A stretch of DNA of 64,000 nt. Origin: OMIW01 sp044235645 (GTDB lineage: Bacteria > Bdellovibrionota_C > UBA2361 > OMIW01). The notes beneath the pieces are model-generated. The model made no database searches. It worked only from the letters and a program-made list of their open reading frames with translations, and was not told the origin of the DNA. A program made the translations under genes and the position numbers. This document shows, piece by piece, positions 35,249 to 44,374 of this stretch. Position 1 is the first letter of the stretch. Each line of letters begins with the position of its first letter. The stretch is from contig JBIIHQ010000010.1 in NCBI GenBank assembly GCA_044235645.1, positions 1 to 64,000 of the forward strand, in the 5' to 3' direction.

Positions 35249-36340
35249 CTATTCATGCTCCTCACCCAACAACAATCGCTCTAAACGAAAAAGTTCCTCA
35301 CGCAGCCCCAGAACTATGAATGTTGCTCCCTCCTTAATCTCGGTATTCGCATCCGGATTAAAGTGCATTGTCCCGTTCGGCATGATGATTGCGGCAACAA
35401 TAACATTCGTTCTCTGCCTGAGTTCGGCATCCCGCAAATTTTTCCCGTGTAATGGAGATCCATGCGGTATTCGGATCTCCTCGAGCTGCAGGTGCGAACC
35501 CGTGCTGGAGACTGCAAGATCAAGAAACTCTGTCACATAGGGACGGGTTAGGCCTTCAGCTATTTTTTGCCCCCCCACTCGATATGGCGAGATAATACGC
35601 GTTGCCCCCGCTCGTTGTAACTTCTTCTCACCAGCCTCATCCTCCGCCCGCGTCATAATAAAGAGCTCAGGCGACAACTCTCGACATGATAATATTACAT
35701 ACAGATTGTCAGCATCTTTTGGAAGAAGAGTCACAATCGAACGGGCCCTCTGAATCCCTGCCGCCAGAAGGATCTCATCATGGGTAGCATCTCCCTGAAC
35801 AACGAGATACCCCATCTGACGCGCCTCGGTCGCTCGATTTTGGTCAGATTCGATAATAACCACGCGCATTCCCGACGCAAGAAGCTCCCGAATTGCAATA
35901 CGGGCGAGTCGACTAAACCCGCAGATTATCGTGTGGCCCTCCAATTTTCGTATCTGCTCGCCCATTCGCCTATCCCGTATCGCCAAAAATATCTGCTGCT
36001 GGACCACCTTTTGGGCAATGGTCGTAAAAAGGACGGTCATTAACCCCAATCCCGTCAATATGAGAATAATAGTGAAAGCCCGTCCGGGTTGGGTCAAGGG
36101 GTGAACCTCCTGATATCCAACCGACCCGAGAGTGATGACAGTCATGTAGAGGGAGTCAAACAAACTCCACCCCTCAATGAACGAAAAACCGAGTGTGCCG
36201 AGCACAAGGAACAACGCAATGATAGAGATGCTGAGAAGAATTTCCCTTATTTCTCTGTAGAAATGATGTTCAGAGGGCTGAAGAGAGCCTCGACGGGGAG
36301 AGCTTGAGAAATTAATCGACCGTCTATCTTTCCTCGGCAT
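35249..36340 (-). CDS. Potassium channel protein with RCK (TrkA-N/TrkA-C) domains
   Basis: 363 residues. Two transmembrane helices (about 31-52 and 84-108) flank a pore loop with VITLGSVGYQEVHPL (about 67-81). The RCK N domain begins GHTIICGFSRLARIA (about 134-148) and includes VVIIESDQNRA; a TrkA-C domain (about 275-358) ends the protein. The selectivity filter reads SVGYQ, not the canonical TVGYG, and the nucleotide loop reads GFSRLA, not GxGxxG. Both differ from textbook MthK-like channels. It probably gates K+ according to cytosolic ligands. Same strand as the DUF1232-like gene. Confidence 0.86.
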   Translation of the reverse strand: MPRKDRRSINFSSSPRRGSLQPSEHHFYREIREILLSISIIALFLVLGTLGFSFIEGWSLFDSLYMTVITLGSVGYQEVHPLTQPGRAFTIILILTGLGLMTVLFTTIAQKVVQQQIFLAIRDRRMGEQIRKLEGHTIICGFSRLARIAIRELLASGMRVVIIESDQNRATEARQMGYLVVQGDATHDEILLAAGIQRARSIVTLLPKDADNLYVILSCRELSPELFIMTRAEDEAGEKKLQRAGATRIISPYRVGGQKIAEGLTRPYVTEFLDLAVSSTGSHLQLEEIRIPHGSPLHGKNLRDAELRQRTNVIVAAIIMPNGTMHFNPDANTEIKEGATFIVLGLREELFRLERLLLGEEHE

Positions 36341-36405
36341 CGGAGCGCTGATGATAATCCGTTGAGTCTAATTCGAGTTCGGTTCCGAGCGGTATTCCAG
36401 ACGGA

Positions 36406-37212
36406 CTACTTATTAACCGCCGAATCGGCTACATTCTTCTTCAATTCGTAAAATTGCTTGATAGCGTAATTCCAATCTCCATCCGTTGCAGTTCGACGAC
36501 ATGCGGTTTCGCCTTGGACGGTAAAGTTAACCACACCAGCTTCCGCATCCAACTGGTAGGTGATTAATTGTTCCCGATCAGCCTTTGCTTCGACGATAAA
36601 AAACACTCTTCCGCGATTATCGTTATCGAGCAGCAGAAATGTGAATGTCCGCCATTCCCCCTCAAACGCTTCGACGGTAGAGTGTCCAACCTCGAACAAT
36701 CCATCCTCATCTTCAGGAGTTGTTTTCGGGGATGAATCTTTCGGATGAATCGAGAGATCTACGGTCAGCTTTCGGATTGACTGCTCTATTCCCGTGGGTT
36801 CTCCCATGGTGGCGATGAGCTCCCTCTTTAAGATGGCTAGATCGCCCTCGCGCTTCTCATCGTTTACATGATCGCCGAATAAAGCGACGTTCGTGCTCCT
36901 TCGCAGGTAGAATCCCTGACCGAGATCCGAAATCTCAGGGGAAATCGGACCCATAGAATATATGTCTGCAACACCTCTCGTGCAAAGTTCGGAAGTCGGG
37001 CCAGTGTGCGCTAGAAATCTCAACTCACTAATAAGGCTCAATAATTCGACATCAAAGCTCCCTTTCGTCACCGAGTAACAAGGGGCCTCAAGCGCAGCAA
37101 GCTCAGAAATCTCCGGATCCAAGTTGGCTCCCAACGACAAGGCGCCCCCGGTAATGGAGCATTCCGAGTGCCCGACCTTCGGTGCAGGAAAAAAAAGGCG
37201 CAATTCACTCAT
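36406..37212 (-). CDS. Protein of unknown function
   Basis: 268 residues without signal peptide or membrane segment. I do not recognise it. The middle region (about 55-140) is Leu/Glu-rich; the C-terminal 80 residues (WRTFTFLLLDNDNRGRVFFIVEAKADREQ and TYQLDAEAGVVNFTVQG) look like alternating beta-strands. Two Cys in SECSIT and ELCTRG, and one in TACRRT. Codon use is normal. It lies upstream of the K+ channel gene on the same strand with 65 bp between. Confidence 0.55.
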   Translation of the reverse strand: MSELRLFFPAPKVGHSECSITGGALSLGANLDPEISELAALEAPCYSVTKGSFDVELLSLISELRFLAHTGPTSELCTRGVADIYSMGPISPEISDLGQGFYLRRSTNVALFGDHVNDEKREGDLAILKRELIATMGEPTGIEQSIRKLTVDLSIHPKDSSPKTTPEDEDGLFEVGHSTVEAFEGEWRTFTFLLLDNDNRGRVFFIVEAKADREQLITYQLDAEAGVVNFTVQGETACRRTATDGDWNYAIKQFYELKKNVADSAVNK

Positions 37213-37588
37213 AAAGGAGATCCACACACTAACTCTCCAAATATATCAAACATCTTTTAAACTGCATAGCCGGCTCAAAGGCCGTTAAACAGATATCCCC
37301 GAACCTTGACTCTTTGCCTCGCCCGCAAATCCTCGGCGACCACGGCCCCCCGTTCAAGTTGCCACCACCGAGGCTTTAGTTCGGCGATGAAGTACCTCAA
37401 TTTTGGGGTCGCGTCATGCCGAACTTTCAGTGTCGCAAATCTTCCCGCTCGATCTATGATCAGCAATCTTCATCCGAGTGGACGCAAATCCTCTGGAGAG
37501 GGGTTTTGTCTATACACCACCGTCGTCCCGCAACTTCTGAAGGGTGCGATGTTCGCCGATTTAAGGTCATCTTCACCACATATTCCGA
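37213..37588. other. Intergenic region without a supported gene
   Basis: 376 bp between the orphan gene (divergent) and the spermidine-synthase-like gene. A minus-strand frame at 37275-37466 (63 codons, TTG start, stop one codon upstream) has a coding-like flavour (basic, TLKVRHDATPKLRYFIAE) but no family or ribosome site. It may be a gene remnant. No RNA or repeat found. Confidence 0.4.
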
Positions 37589-39040
37589 ATGAAACCAAAA
37601 CTCGCATTCATCGTCTTCATCTCAGGAGCCGTTGTCATGATACTCGAGCTGGTTGGCTCTCGAGTTGTCGCGCCACACCTTGGCAGCTCAACCTTCGTTT
37701 GGACCAGCCTCATCGGAACGGTCCTGGGAGCTTTGAGCCTCGGCTACTACCTCGGTGGACACTATGCCGACCGGAGCCCCTCGTATGAAAAGCTGGGTTG
37801 GATCCTTTTCGCTGCAGCGCTATCGATACTCTTGACGACTCTGAGCAAAGACATCGTGGCGCTGCTCGTCGGGCGAGGCCTCCGTGACCTGCGATTCGCC
37901 AGCATCGTCACCTCACTGGTTCTTTTCGGTCCGACTTCAATTCTCTTAGGCATGGTCTCCCCTTACTGCATCAGACTAGCGATAAAAGATCTCGATCATT
38001 CGGGAGCAACGGTGGGTAACCTTTATGCGATTTCCACCGCGGGGAGTATTCTCGGAACCTTTCTCGGAGGATTTTGGCTTATTTCTCTTCTCGGCACGAC
38101 ACTCATCCTTTATACCCTCTCAATTGTCCTTCTCATCTTATCGATTATTGCCGCAAAGACGGCGGTAGCCATCCCCAGCGTCGTAATCCTTATGCTGCTC
38201 GGAAACCTATCGCTAAGTCATTCACAGAATCGTTGGAAAAATATAGTTGACCTTGACACCGAGTATCAGAGGGTGTGGGTGGTTACCGCTTCAGAAGGAC
38301 AGAGGCCCGTGAGACTGCTTGCCACGGGCCCCGACGGGTATCAAAGCGGAATGTTTCTCGATACTCGCGAACCGACGACTGGATATCTCTCTGCATTCGC
38401 CACTGCGATTAACGGTTTCCCCCACAGAGAGGATATCCTTGCGATAGGAGGAGCCGGCATCATATTGCCCCGTACCCTGGCCGAGCAGCACCCCGAATCC
38501 TCCATTCACGTCGTCGAATTAGATCCTGGCATGACAGGGATCGCCCGGAATTTCTTCGGATTGACCGACCTCCCGAATCTCACGGTCGAGCACATGGATG
38601 GACGGATTTTTTTGAATACAGCCACCAAGATGTTTGACGTCATCATCCTTGATGCTTTCGCTGGTAGCATCTCAATACCCTTTCACCTGATTACTGAGGA
38701 GGCGCTCAAAGAGGCTGCACGACTGCTCAAACCGAACGGACTAGTTCTTCAAAATGTTATCGGCACCCTTGAGGGGCACGGCAGCACAGTGACCCGCCTG
38801 ATAGCCAAAACCTTTGAGCGGGCTTTCCCTCACGTGAGTATCTACCCGATTGATCCCCAGACCCCCCCCTCTGCCGTCCAGAACATAGCTTTTGTCGCTT
38901 CTCACCAACCCATACCTCAGCTCGAGGGCCTGCCCAACAAGTGGAGACTCACGGAAGTTGATCACTTGGAACCATTCACAGACGACTACGCTCCTTTGGA
39001 TTATCACATGTTGGCGGTTTACCAAGCTCGCCAACGTTGA
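37589..39040 (+). CDS. Membrane-fused spermidine synthase-like aminopropyltransferase
   Basis: 483 residues. The N-terminal half has about seven transmembrane helices with the motif MILELVGSRVVAPHLGSSTFVWTSLIG (key residues E, G-S-R, P-x-x-G) and GYYLGG, characteristic of fused-MFS/SpeE proteins. The C-terminal half (about 210-480) is a SpeE/PABS Rossmann fold with ILAIGGAGIILPRTL, the acidic HVVELDPG, EHMDGRIFL, and ILDAFAGSISIPFHLITEEA (key residues D, P, H, E). The first glycine loop is GGAGI, not the GGGDG of true spermidine synthases, so substrate use is open. Membrane-fused forms have unknown substrates. A tRNA gene lies downstream. Confidence 0.85.
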   Translation: MKPKLAFIVFISGAVVMILELVGSRVVAPHLGSSTFVWTSLIGTVLGALSLGYYLGGHYADRSPSYEKLGWILFAAALSILLTTLSKDIVALLVGRGLRDLRFASIVTSLVLFGPTSILLGMVSPYCIRLAIKDLDHSGATVGNLYAISTAGSILGTFLGGFWLISLLGTTLILYTLSIVLLILSIIAAKTAVAIPSVVILMLLGNLSLSHSQNRWKNIVDLDTEYQRVWVVTASEGQRPVRLLATGPDGYQSGMFLDTREPTTGYLSAFATAINGFPHREDILAIGGAGIILPRTLAEQHPESSIHVVELDPGMTGIARNFFGLTDLPNLTVEHMDGRIFLNTATKMFDVIILDAFAGSISIPFHLITEEALKEAARLLKPNGLVLQNVIGTLEGHGSTVTRLIAKTFERAFPHVSIYPIDPQTPPSAVQNIAFVASHQPIPQLEGLPNKWRLTEVDHLEPFTDDYAPLDYHMLAVYQARQR

Positions 39041-39177
39041 GAATAATCCGTTCGACGTATCCCCCAAAATATGGACCATTTCTGCTCGATTAAGGGAGGT
39101 TTGACAAAAAATATATGTCTTACGGACCTTGGAGTATCTTTGAGACGTGGAGGCAGATGGAAAATCCGGCACTTAGA

Positions 39178-39206
39178 TTGACTTTCACCATTTCGGCCGT
39201 TAAAAT
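39178..39206 (+). promoter_or_regulatory. Sigma70-type promoter of tRNA-Lys
   Basis: TTGACT (39178-39183), a 17 bp spacer and TAAAAT (39201-39206) lie 22 bp upstream of the tRNA 5' end. The match and spacing are strong for a stable-RNA promoter. Confidence 0.72.
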
Positions 39207-39228
39207 TCGGAAGTCGAGCGTCATGTAA

Positions 39229-39301
<73 letters not shown>

Positions 39302-39376
39302 GTCCTTATTTTCGTTGCTGTGTGGCGCTTGGAGCGCAGACGAAAGCCTTTAGCGCGAGGGGGCAGCTTTATATCA

Positions 39377-40489
39377 ATGATGAAAGCCCTCGTGACCGGA
39401 GCAACAGGCTTTATCGGGAGCACCTTGTGTGAGGAGCTTCTCTCTGCAGGAATCCCTGTCCGAGCGCTCCATCGTCCGTCCAGCGACTCCTCTTTCCTCA
39501 GCACCCTTTCCGTAGAATTAGTGTCTGGTGACGTCACCAACCGGGACTCACTTCGCGCCGCGATGAGGGGTTGTGACAGGGTATTTCATCTGGCTGCCCT
39601 CTTCCGAGAGGCAAAATTTCCATCCTCCGAATACTGGCGCGTCAATCTTGAGGGAACGCGCAACGTCCTCGAGGTCGCATCCGAAATAGGGATCCCCTAC
39701 GTTGGGTACTGTAGCACGACCGGAGTATTAGGGAATGTGAAGAACCCACCCGCAAACGAGACAACCGACTATGCCCCTCTTGATGTCTATCAAGAGAGTA
39801 AGACAGAGGCGGAAAAGCTTGCGGTATCCTGGTTTCGATCTGGAAAAATCTCCGGTTCCGTCATTCGGCCTGCGATGGTCTACGGGCCACGGGATACGAG
39901 GCTTTTCAAATTGTTTCGGGGCATCGCATCACGCACGCTTCCAGTTATCGGTGATGGAAAAACGTGGTGTCATTGGGTTCTTGGTCGTGATGTTGCTCGA
40001 GCCTTTCGACTCGCCTCAGAGACTACAGCCAGTCACGGAAATGTTTACATTATAGGGGGAGAACACCCCATATCGCTCGAAGAATCGATGCGGATTATCG
40101 CCGATGAGTACGGCGTTTCGCTTCTCCCTTTTCGGATTCCTGTGCTCCCAATTCAGCTACTCGGCTCCCTCGTTGAGGCGGTGTGCTTTCCCCTCGGCCT
40201 TGAGCCACCCCTTCATCGTCGTCGCGCCGACTTTTTTACAAAGAATCGCAGCTTTGACTGCTCGAGAGCACGGACCGATCTGGGCTACGCTCCCTCATAT
40301 CCAGTCAACGAGGAGATCCGTTCAGTAGCCCGATGGTACACCGAGGCCGGATGGCTTCCACAGCTATCTGGTGGTCGCACCCGACTGTTATCTACACCGA
40401 CGCCAAAGCGGCAATCCCTAGCTCGGCGAACTTCCGATTCGCTTCCCACCCAAGAAACCGTCCCTTCAAACTCCTCAATGACAGAATGA
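39377..40489 (+). CDS. NAD(P)-dependent epimerase/dehydratase (extended SDR)
   Basis: 370 residues. The N-terminal cofactor motif is VTGATGFIGSTLCEELL (about 6-22). The active site is YCSTTGVLGNVKNPPANE followed by YQESKTEAEKL (YxxxK, Y about 138 and K about 142). The GSVIRPAMVYGPRDTRLFK block is typical of sugar-nucleotide or 3-beta-HSD-like family members. The C-terminal part contains a hydrophobic segment and DLGYAPSYPV. It likely reduces, epimerises or dehydrates an NDP-sugar or sterol/terpenoid substrate; exact substrate unknown. The stop overlaps the next ATG (ATGA). Start ATG 39377 or 39380. Confidence 0.85.
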   Translation: MMKALVTGATGFIGSTLCEELLSAGIPVRALHRPSSDSSFLSTLSVELVSGDVTNRDSLRAAMRGCDRVFHLAALFREAKFPSSEYWRVNLEGTRNVLEVASEIGIPYVGYCSTTGVLGNVKNPPANETTDYAPLDVYQESKTEAEKLAVSWFRSGKISGSVIRPAMVYGPRDTRLFKLFRGIASRTLPVIGDGKTWCHWVLGRDVARAFRLASETTASHGNVYIIGGEHPISLEESMRIIADEYGVSLLPFRIPVLPIQLLGSLVEAVCFPLGLEPPLHRRRADFFTKNRSFDCSRARTDLGYAPSYPVNEEIRSVARWYTEAGWLPQLSGGRTRLLSTPTPKRQSLARRTSDSLPTQETVPSNSSMTE

Positions 40490-41262
40490 TTCAACCATCG
40501 TCTCCGTCTCCCGACGTCGTGCCACCCTCACCATGGTGTGATGTCGATTCAGCCACCGAGCGGTACGCCTCCCGGTTCGCGGGGCCAATTGGGCAGTGGA
40601 TGCTCGATATCCAGGAGGCTGCCCTTTCTGAGCTTCTTGACCTCCCACCCGGCAGCACCATTCTTGACGTGGGGGGAGGTCACGCCCAACTCACTCCTTT
40701 CCTCCTTCGTCGAGGGTACGTCGTTACGATACACGGCAGCTGTCCCTCAGCTCAGGGCCGAGCCGCTCATTTCATTGGTCAAGGTGAATGTAGTTGGAGC
40801 GAAGGTCCACTCGACTGCTTGCCGTATCCTGACCGATTCTTCGATGGCGTCATATGCTTTCGCATCCTTCCCCACGTTGATGACTGGCGAGGCCTATTGA
40901 CTGAGCTCTGTCGCGTTGCCAGAGCACACGTCATTATTGACTATCCGTCTAGTCGGAGCGTCAATGCAATAAGCGGCACTTTTTACGGAGCAAAGAAAGG
41001 GATTGAGCAAACGACGCGACCCTTCACCGTCTTCCGAGACCACGATATCCGGAGCATTCTCCGAAAGGGAGGATGCTCGAACCAAAAGGAGATTCGTCAG
41101 TATCTCTTCCCGATGGCGGCTCACCGACTAGCTGGATCGCGTACCCTCTCTCGCACGATTGAGGGTATTATGCGAGTACTCGGCTTAACCCCATTCTTCG
41201 GATCGCCGGTTATTTTACGAGGAAGCAAAGGACCTGCGGAAACATCCCCGAGTGAAGCGTAA
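40486..41262 (+). CDS. Class I SAM-dependent methyltransferase
   Basis: 258 residues. Motif I is TILDVGGGHAQLTPFLLRRGY (key residues D-V-G-G-G-H), and the UbiE/Methyltransf_11 pattern continues with CLPYPDRFFDGVICFRILPHV and ELCRVARAHVIIDYPS. A C-terminal basic tail follows. It is translationally coupled to the SDR (4 bp overlap) and followed 56 bp later by the TPMT-like gene, so the three may modify one small molecule or glycolipid (inference). Start ATG 40486 matches the fold; the frame open upstream is a shadow of the SDR gene. Confidence 0.82.
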   Translation: MIQPSSPSPDVVPPSPWCDVDSATERYASRFAGPIGQWMLDIQEAALSELLDLPPGSTILDVGGGHAQLTPFLLRRGYVVTIHGSCPSAQGRAAHFIGQGECSWSEGPLDCLPYPDRFFDGVICFRILPHVDDWRGLLTELCRVARAHVIIDYPSSRSVNAISGTFYGAKKGIEQTTRPFTVFRDHDIRSILRKGGCSNQKEIRQYLFPMAAHRLAGSRTLSRTIEGIMRVLGLTPFFGSPVILRGSKGPAETSPSEA

Positions 41263-41318
41263 TTGCGCTTAACTCAGATCCCGCGTTCCATTACCACTTC
41301 GGATATGAGGAACCAGCC

Positions 41319-42119
41319 GTGTATTCTCTCGATGACTGGAAGCGGTGTTGGCAGACAGGACACACCCCATGGCGAGGAGAACTCCTGGCATCCGATAAGC
41401 CGCTTCTCTCCCTTTATCATGCTTATCGGTCGGAGCTCTTTGGTCAGTCTTCAACGCAGCCGAAAATTCAGGTCGAATGCGGAGCGGCACGGTCCGATTT
41501 GACGAATCCCGCGTTACCCCGATGCTTCTCGGTTGATACCACTTCTTCTCCGGCTCCGCGGCGCGCATTCGTTCCTTTGTGCGGCGACTCACCGGCGATT
41601 AGGTATTTCGTCGACGAGGGATTTTCAGTCACCGCTGTTGATTTTATCGAAGAGCCCCTATTGTCGTTGATGCACGGATCGTGCCGCGATCTGCTCCCCG
41701 CCACGCTGCTCTCAGTTGAGAGCTCCGCTGCGATTCGCCTTCCCCTCTCCACCGAAAGGCTCTCTTTGATTTGCGCTGACATCTTCAACCTCCCGTCTTC
41801 TGTCTCTCAGGCAGCATACGAACTCATGTACGATCGCGCGGCCCTCATTGCGCTTCCACGGGAGGCTCGACTCCCATACGCTTCTCTTATCGCAAGCCTC
41901 ATCGCGCCGGGGGGATGTCTTCTTCTCGAGATAGTCGATATGCCAGGTCGAGGCGAAGCAGGACCACCTTATTCAGTCTCTCGTGACGAAGTATCCGAGC
42001 TATTTAGGCAATTCTCTATAGTTGTCGAGGAGATAACCCTACCAGCTCTCCCTCCTGAACGACTTCGGGATAAGGGTGTCACCGAAATAATCTACAGTCG
42101 GCTTATTTTGCGAAGATAG
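41319..42119 (+). CDS. Thiopurine S-methyltransferase (TPMT)-like protein
   Basis: 266 residues. Family markers are WKRCWQTGHTPWR at the start, the SAM loop FVPLCGDSPAIRYFVDEGFSV (key residues VPLCG, D-S-x-x-I) and VTAVDFIEEPL, then LICADIFNLP and the diagnostic YELMYDRAALIALPREARLPY. Bacterial TPMTs methylate thiols, selenium or tellurium compounds; the substrate here is unknown. There is an insertion of about 25 residues after residue 45 and another around 120 relative to short TPMTs. It is the last gene of the SDR-methyltransferase group. Confidence 0.85.
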   Translation: MYSLDDWKRCWQTGHTPWRGELLASDKPLLSLYHAYRSELFGQSSTQPKIQVECGAARSDLTNPALPRCFSVDTTSSPAPRRAFVPLCGDSPAIRYFVDEGFSVTAVDFIEEPLLSLMHGSCRDLLPATLLSVESSAAIRLPLSTERLSLICADIFNLPSSVSQAAYELMYDRAALIALPREARLPYASLIASLIAPGGCLLLEIVDMPGRGEAGPPYSVSRDEVSELFRQFSIVVEEITLPALPPERLRDKGVTEIIYSRLILRR

Positions 42120-42299
42120 GCCCTCAACGGCGGTTATTTCCCCTCATGTCGAGAGGTTAAACTTCCAGTAAGTCGATTTTTCACTGGATATCTGTATTTG
42201 ATGATACAATGAAGGAACGAAATCGACGATGTCCCTCGTTACCGAATGAATCAATCACCTACCCAGTTCACCGACAGAGTCATGATCAATCCTCACCGT

Positions 42300-44222
42300 A
42301 TGATACTGTCTGGTTTGCAGAAGCTCGTGCTGCTTTGTTCACTCGTGCTCTCGCTTTCTCCCATCGCTGCTCAGATCCCCTCCTCTCATCCCATCGGCTC
42401 TAATCTTGATGCCATCGATGATTACTCTCCGCAACTTCCATTCATCGACCTCTTTCTCTCCTCGCGAGAATGGTTCACGCAATGCACGGTCGATCAAGAT
42501 CCGGGCTGCACCCCGGCCAATGGATGGAATACTGGCGAATCTCACCTCCTGGACCTCGATTCCTCAGGATGGGTTCGATCGCTTCCAAGCCGAGCGAGCG
42601 CCCCGATATTCACCGCAGTAGCGACATTCTGGGATATTCCCCCAGAGTTCCCGAAGGGTCGATTTATTGTGCGCTTCGAGGGCGCGGGTTCTCTCGAATA
42701 TGGTCTCGGTGCTCGCAGGATCGAAAGAGAATCAACGCCAGGACGAGATATCATAACGGTCGACCTAGCAAATGGTGGCATCCTCATGAGGATCGTCGCA
42801 ACCGATCCCCATCGCTCAGGGGATTACTTGAGAAACATCAGGTTGATGCGAGAAGAGGATGAAAAACGGTTTATATCTGCGCGGTTTAGCCCACAGTTCC
42901 TTCGACAAATAAGACCTTACCAAGTTCTGCGATTCATGGATTGGATGCGAACTAACAACACACCGACTTCCTCATGGCACGGTCGAAGTCTTCCCTCTGA
43001 TGCCCGTTATTCAACCGAAAAAGGGGTTCCGGTTGAGGTAATGCTCGAACTCGCTAACGCAACAAAAAAGGCACCCTGGTTCACACTTCCTCACCGATTT
43101 GAGCTAACCGATGCACGCTCATTCGCCACTCTCGTACACTCCAAGCTTCACGACGCTTTGCCCGTGTATGTCGAATACTCGAATGAGATATGGAACGATC
43201 TTTTTTCCCAAGGCTCCTGGATGGAACAAGAGGGCGAAAGGAAGTGGCCAGGTGGAGCCGAAAGCGGCTTTACCAAGCGTATTAACTTTTACGGGAGTCG
43301 GGCTGCCGAGATCTGCGATATCTGGCGAAATGTGTTTGCAGACGACCCTTCACGTGTTCAATGTGTTATCGCATCTCAAGCGGCGAATAGCTGGACCGCG
43401 AGTGAAGCACTCTCCTGTCCACTTTGGAACGAACGACCCTGCGCCGCCCATGGAATAAGAAGTCTCGCCATTGCACCCTATTTCGGTGGTTACCTCGGGC
43501 ATACAGAATATGCAGCCTCGGTTGAACCTTGGACGTCCCATTCCGATGGCGGAATCGCGGCACTCTTCTCGGAGCTACGTCGGGGCTCTTTCATTTCAGG
43601 AGGGCCATTAGGTGGGGCGATGAGCCAGAGCCTGAACTGGGTCGAGGAGAACAAAGGGGTGGCCGACACCCACGGCGTCTCGCTTATCAGCTATGAGGGG
43701 GGACAACACCTGGTAGGGGTCGGTGCCGTGGCTGAAAGCGCGACGATTACCTCTCTTTTCACAGCAGCGAATCGACATCCAGACATGGGGACCCTTTACG
43801 ATACCTATCTCGCAGGGTGGAATGCGCGGGGTGGTGGCCTGTTCATGCACTTTACCGATATCGGATCCTACTCAAAATTTGGCTCGTGGGGTGCCCTTGA
43901 AGCGATCGGGCAAACCTCCTCTCCGAAATATGATGCACTGACTCGGTTTACTCTCGGAAAAACCTCATCGCGATCAAAGGTCACCCTTACCGTCCGACTG
44001 ACTGGACGAGGTTCGGTCGTTAGTCTCCCGACCAGTATTTCGTGTGGCCGACGATGTCGTACCTCCGTTATTCGAGGTCAGGTCTTGAGATTGACTGCAC
44101 GTCCCGCTCGCCGATTTCAATTAAAATCGTGGTCGGGTGCCTGCCGTCACACTCGTCCTCGTTGCATCGTGCGAATGTCCCGGTCCATGCGCGCTCGGGC
44201 AACCTTTATCCAAACCCGATGA
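42300..44222 (+). CDS. Large secreted protein with a C-terminal Cys-containing repeat domain
   Basis: 640 residues with a signal peptide (LQKLVLLCSLVLSLSPIAAQ, about 6-25). The central region (about 200-540) contains VYVEYSNEIWNDLFSQGSW and a series of Trp/Tyr/His blocks (APYFGG, SYEGGQHLVGVG, FTDIGSYSKFGSW). It resembles secreted proteins annotated as cellulose-binding or glycosidase-like. The NEIWN motif and late E (SYEGGQ) could be acid/base and nucleophile of a TIM-barrel hydrolase (inference). The last 75 residues match the divergent InlB B-repeat type (LTVRLTGRGSVVSLP, SWSGAC, C-x-V), with four Cys and unusually many Arg. The start at 42300 gives the signal peptide. Confidence 0.7.
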   Translation: MILSGLQKLVLLCSLVLSLSPIAAQIPSSHPIGSNLDAIDDYSPQLPFIDLFLSSREWFTQCTVDQDPGCTPANGWNTGESHLLDLDSSGWVRSLPSRASAPIFTAVATFWDIPPEFPKGRFIVRFEGAGSLEYGLGARRIERESTPGRDIITVDLANGGILMRIVATDPHRSGDYLRNIRLMREEDEKRFISARFSPQFLRQIRPYQVLRFMDWMRTNNTPTSSWHGRSLPSDARYSTEKGVPVEVMLELANATKKAPWFTLPHRFELTDARSFATLVHSKLHDALPVYVEYSNEIWNDLFSQGSWMEQEGERKWPGGAESGFTKRINFYGSRAAEICDIWRNVFADDPSRVQCVIASQAANSWTASEALSCPLWNERPCAAHGIRSLAIAPYFGGYLGHTEYAASVEPWTSHSDGGIAALFSELRRGSFISGGPLGGAMSQSLNWVEENKGVADTHGVSLISYEGGQHLVGVGAVAESATITSLFTAANRHPDMGTLYDTYLAGWNARGGGLFMHFTDIGSYSKFGSWGALEAIGQTSSPKYDALTRFTLGKTSSRSKVTLTVRLTGRGSVVSLPTSISCGRRCRTSVIRGQVLRLTARPARRFQLKSWSGACRHTRPRCIVRMSRSMRARATFIQTR

Positions 44223-44374
44223 CGGCCACAAACCTCGTCACGAACATTATGTTCAGTGGGCAACCCGTTGGATGTTTGCGCTTGTTGCGGGCTAATTCCT
44301 CGGGGTAGGATAGTTCCAATGAGTATCCCAAAATGGGTCCTCCGCCAATATCACTCCCATTTTTCCCAGATCCC

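Noticed and set aside
37275..37466. 63-codon minus-strand reading frame
   Set aside because: It has a TTG start, an immediate upstream stop, no ribosome site and no family; kept only as a remark.
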